Notes under the pieces: generated by a model
What the model was told of the DNA's origin: nothing
The model's database searches: none
What the model saw: the letters and a program-made list of their open reading frames with translations, nothing else
Part shown: piece by piece, positions 6,289-7,419 of the stretch
How positions within the stretch are numbered: position 1 is the stretch's first letter
Layout: the number at the start of each line of letters is the position of its first letter
Position numbers and translations under genes: made by a program
From: Microthrixaceae bacterium
Lineage (GTDB): Bacteria > Actinomycetota > Acidimicrobiia > Acidimicrobiales > Acidimicrobilacustridaceae
DNA length: 7,419 nucleotides
Reading direction: 5' to 3'
Assembly (NCBI GenBank): GCA_023264915.1
Contig: JAHFUU010000114.1
Coordinates: forward strand, 1-7,419

Positions 6289-7071
6289 GGGGCACGTCGG
6301 CGCGTGCTTGTCCGCGATCTTGACTGCCTCGATGGTGAACGCCTGCGTGCCCGCAGAGCTGAGCAGCCTCTTCAGCTCTGCACACGCCGGCTGGCCATTG
6401 CGCCACAGCAGCCGCGCCCGCAGGGCAACCTCGAATCGCCCCCTCACGCGGTGGATGAGTTGGTTCGCTGCGTTTCGGTTCAGGCCGAGGACGTCGCCCA
6501 CCTCGGCGGGGGTCAGGCCATGCCTCAACTGAAGATCGAGCACTTCGGTGTCACGGGGCCCGAGAACCGAAGCCGCCTGCCAGACCAGATCTCGGGTCTC
6601 GGCCGCCTCGAGTGCCCGGACCGGGTCAGTCGCTGACCTGAGGTTGTCTTCGAGGGCGAATCCTGCCGGCGCGTTGCTGGCAGCACTTCCAACGGCCTCC
6701 ATCACCGCGAAGTCCTGATCGTCGATGGGCCGGGAACGTTGCTCGCGCTGGCTGCGGTTGAGAGCGGCGTTGCGGGCGATGCGAAGCAGCCAGCCACCGA
6801 ACGCCCCAGGATCAGACAGCGTGTGGAGGCTCCGCCAGGCTGACAAGAACGCGTCCTGGGTGACCTCGAGCGCGACATCCCGGTTGCGAACGATCCGCGA
6901 GGTGAGCTCGAAAACCCTGTCGAACCAGGCGTCATAGAGCTGCCCGAACGCACGGTCGTCGCCCGAGCGCGCCCGGTCGACCCAGCGGGCATCGCGCTCG
7001 CGGTGCGGGTACCGCGGCGCGTCAGTGTCTTCGCTGCTGTCGTCGGCTGGTATGCGCACATTGTCTCGCAT
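6286..7071 (-). CDS. ECF-family RNA polymerase sigma factor, truncated relative to paralogue (ECF2 N-terminal part)
   Basis: The 261-residue product is an ECF sigma factor that directs RNA polymerase to a dedicated promoter set. Region 2 (about 40-108) is well preserved: AFGQLYDAWFDRVF, DVALEVTQDAFLSAWRSL and GGWLLRIARNAALNRSQ. After a long linker, region 4 (about 165-215) shows LGPRDTEVLDLQLRHGLTPAEVGDVLGLNRNAANQLIHRVRG in order. The tail LLWRNGQPACAELKRLL..AG..AF..EAVKIADKH matches ECF1 and leads into the zinc motif (Cys230, His256, Cys260), where the ORF stops after Pro261. Without the second Cys and the membrane helix the product would be soluble and lack its tether. ATG 7071 has only a weak GAGG 13 nt upstream; GTG at codon 5 is an alternative. 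It diverges from the secreted-protein gene at 7309. Together with 5377-6246 it may be a single pseudogene, or a gene with one sequencing error. Confidence 0.88.
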   Translation of the reverse strand: MRDNVRIPADDSSEDTDAPRYPHRERDARWVDRARSGDDRAFGQLYDAWFDRVFELTSRIVRNRDVALEVTQDAFLSAWRSLHTLSDPGAFGGWLLRIARNAALNRSQREQRSRPIDDQDFAVMEAVGSAASNAPAGFALEDNLRSATDPVRALEAAETRDLVWQAASVLGPRDTEVLDLQLRHGLTPAEVGDVLGLNRNAANQLIHRVRGRFEVALRARLLWRNGQPACAELKRLLSSAGTQAFTIEAVKIADKHAPTCP

Positions 7072-7214
7072 CTTCCGGTTCGGACCTCATCAGGGTGCTG
7101 TCGCATCTGGTGCCCTTCCTGACCCGCGAAGGCCCGGACGCTTACGGGCCGCGTGGCCACTGTCACCCCGAATCTGCGTAACCGGGGGCGCACAACGACC
7201 TCAGGAGACCCGAA

Positions 7215-7247
7215 CGGCGCCACTGGACCACCCGGACCCTGGCGCCG
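7215..7247. promoter_or_regulatory. Spaced inverted repeat, possible operator
   Basis: CGGCGCCA at 7215-7222 and its complement TGGCGCCG at 7240-7247 are separated by 17 nt that contain further partial symmetry (TGGACC, GGACC). Each arm itself holds the palindrome GGCGCC. The centre lies about 78 nt before ATG 7309 and 160 nt before the ECF2 start, suitable for a regulator acting on both genes. It could also fold as an RNA stem in the leader of the plus-strand gene. Confidence 0.35.
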
Positions 7248-7298
7248 GTCCTTTCCATCGGAGCAACCACCAGGGCCGACCTGCCCACCTACAACATT

Positions 7299-7302
7299 GG
7301 AG
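7299..7302 (+). promoter_or_regulatory. Ribosome binding site of the 7309 gene
   Basis: GGAG lies 6 nt before ATG 7309 (continuing as GGAGAA), a standard actinobacterial Shine-Dalgarno that fixes this start. Confidence 0.7.
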
Positions 7303-7308
7303 AACCAC

Positions 7309-7419
7309 ATGAAGATCCGGACCAAGCTCACCGCAACAGCTCTCGCGGCAGGCAGCATCATCGGCGGTGGAGCCGCTCTGAGCATTAGCGCCGCCGAAGC
7401 AGCGCCCCCTGCTCTGCCG
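7309..7419 (+). CDS. Secreted protein, N-terminal signal peptide only (3' end outside window)
   Basis: Only 37 codons are visible. They encode a classical Sec signal peptide: a basic start (MKIRTK), a hydrophobic core (LTATALAAGSIIGGGAALSI) and small residues for cleavage around AAEAA before PPALP. The mature protein lies outside the window, so its function cannot be named. The start is supported by GGAG at 6 nt. It is transcribed divergently from ECF2, an arrangement often seen when a sigma factor controls the neighbouring gene; that link is inference. Confidence 0.8.
   Translation, partial: MKIRTKLTATALAAGSIIGGGAALSISAAEAAPPALP

Larger units (their letters stand above)
7072..7308. promoter_or_regulatory. 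Divergent promoter region between ECF2 and the secreted-protein gene
   Basis: This 237-nt gap must serve both ECF2 (minus) and the gene at 7309 (plus). It contains a hairpin GGCCCG/CGGGCC with an 8-nt loop at 7131-7150 and a spaced inverted repeat at 7215-7247. No clear ECF-type promoter (a GGAAC-like -35 with a CGT-like -10) was convincing by eye on either strand. Confidence 0.45.

Overview
The window is high-GC DNA with long proline/threonine/serine-rich linkers, ECF-type sigma factors and a resuscitation-promoting-factor (Rpf) domain. This points to an actinomycete-type bacterium (Actinomycetota). The Thr-rich stalks would suit the class Acidimicrobiia, but that placement is inference.

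Layout. (1) 1-752, minus: the N-terminal 250 residues of a UDP-glucose 4-epimerase (GalE) whose 3' end lies outside the window. (2) 943-3063, plus: a 706-residue protein, called ECF1 here, that runs from an ECF sigma factor through a zinc-finger-like H-x3-C-x2-C motif, hexapeptide repeats, an acidic stretch and one transmembrane helix to a Thr/Ser stalk, 20 glycines and a small Cys-pair beta domain. A strong hairpin follows it. (3) 3330-4040, plus: a secreted or anchored Rpf-like muralytic protein starting at TTG. Only 4 nt later comes a 124-residue protein of uncertain family (4045-4419). (4) 4391-5257, minus: a nitrilase-superfamily amidase with an intact Glu-Lys-Cys triad. (5) 5377-7071, minus: a second copy of the ECF1 architecture, called ECF2, with one in-frame TAA exactly inside its H-x3-C-x2-C motif. 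This gives a 261-residue sigma-factor ORF and, in the same frame, a 289-residue membrane/extracellular ORF. (6) 7309-7419, plus: the signal peptide of a secreted protein that runs off the window and diverges from ECF2.

How the parts may work together. ECF1 and ECF2 look like membrane-tethered sigma factors whose C-terminal domain sits outside the membrane. They flank a gene for a peptidoglycan-cleaving enzyme, which suggests, but does not show, that they sense the cell envelope and control wall-related genes. The most striking points are the pair of paralogous one-protein sigma/receptor fusions and the stop codon in the zinc-binding motif of ECF2. That stop would release a soluble sigma factor from its anchor, unless it is read through, is a recent mutation or is a sequence error.
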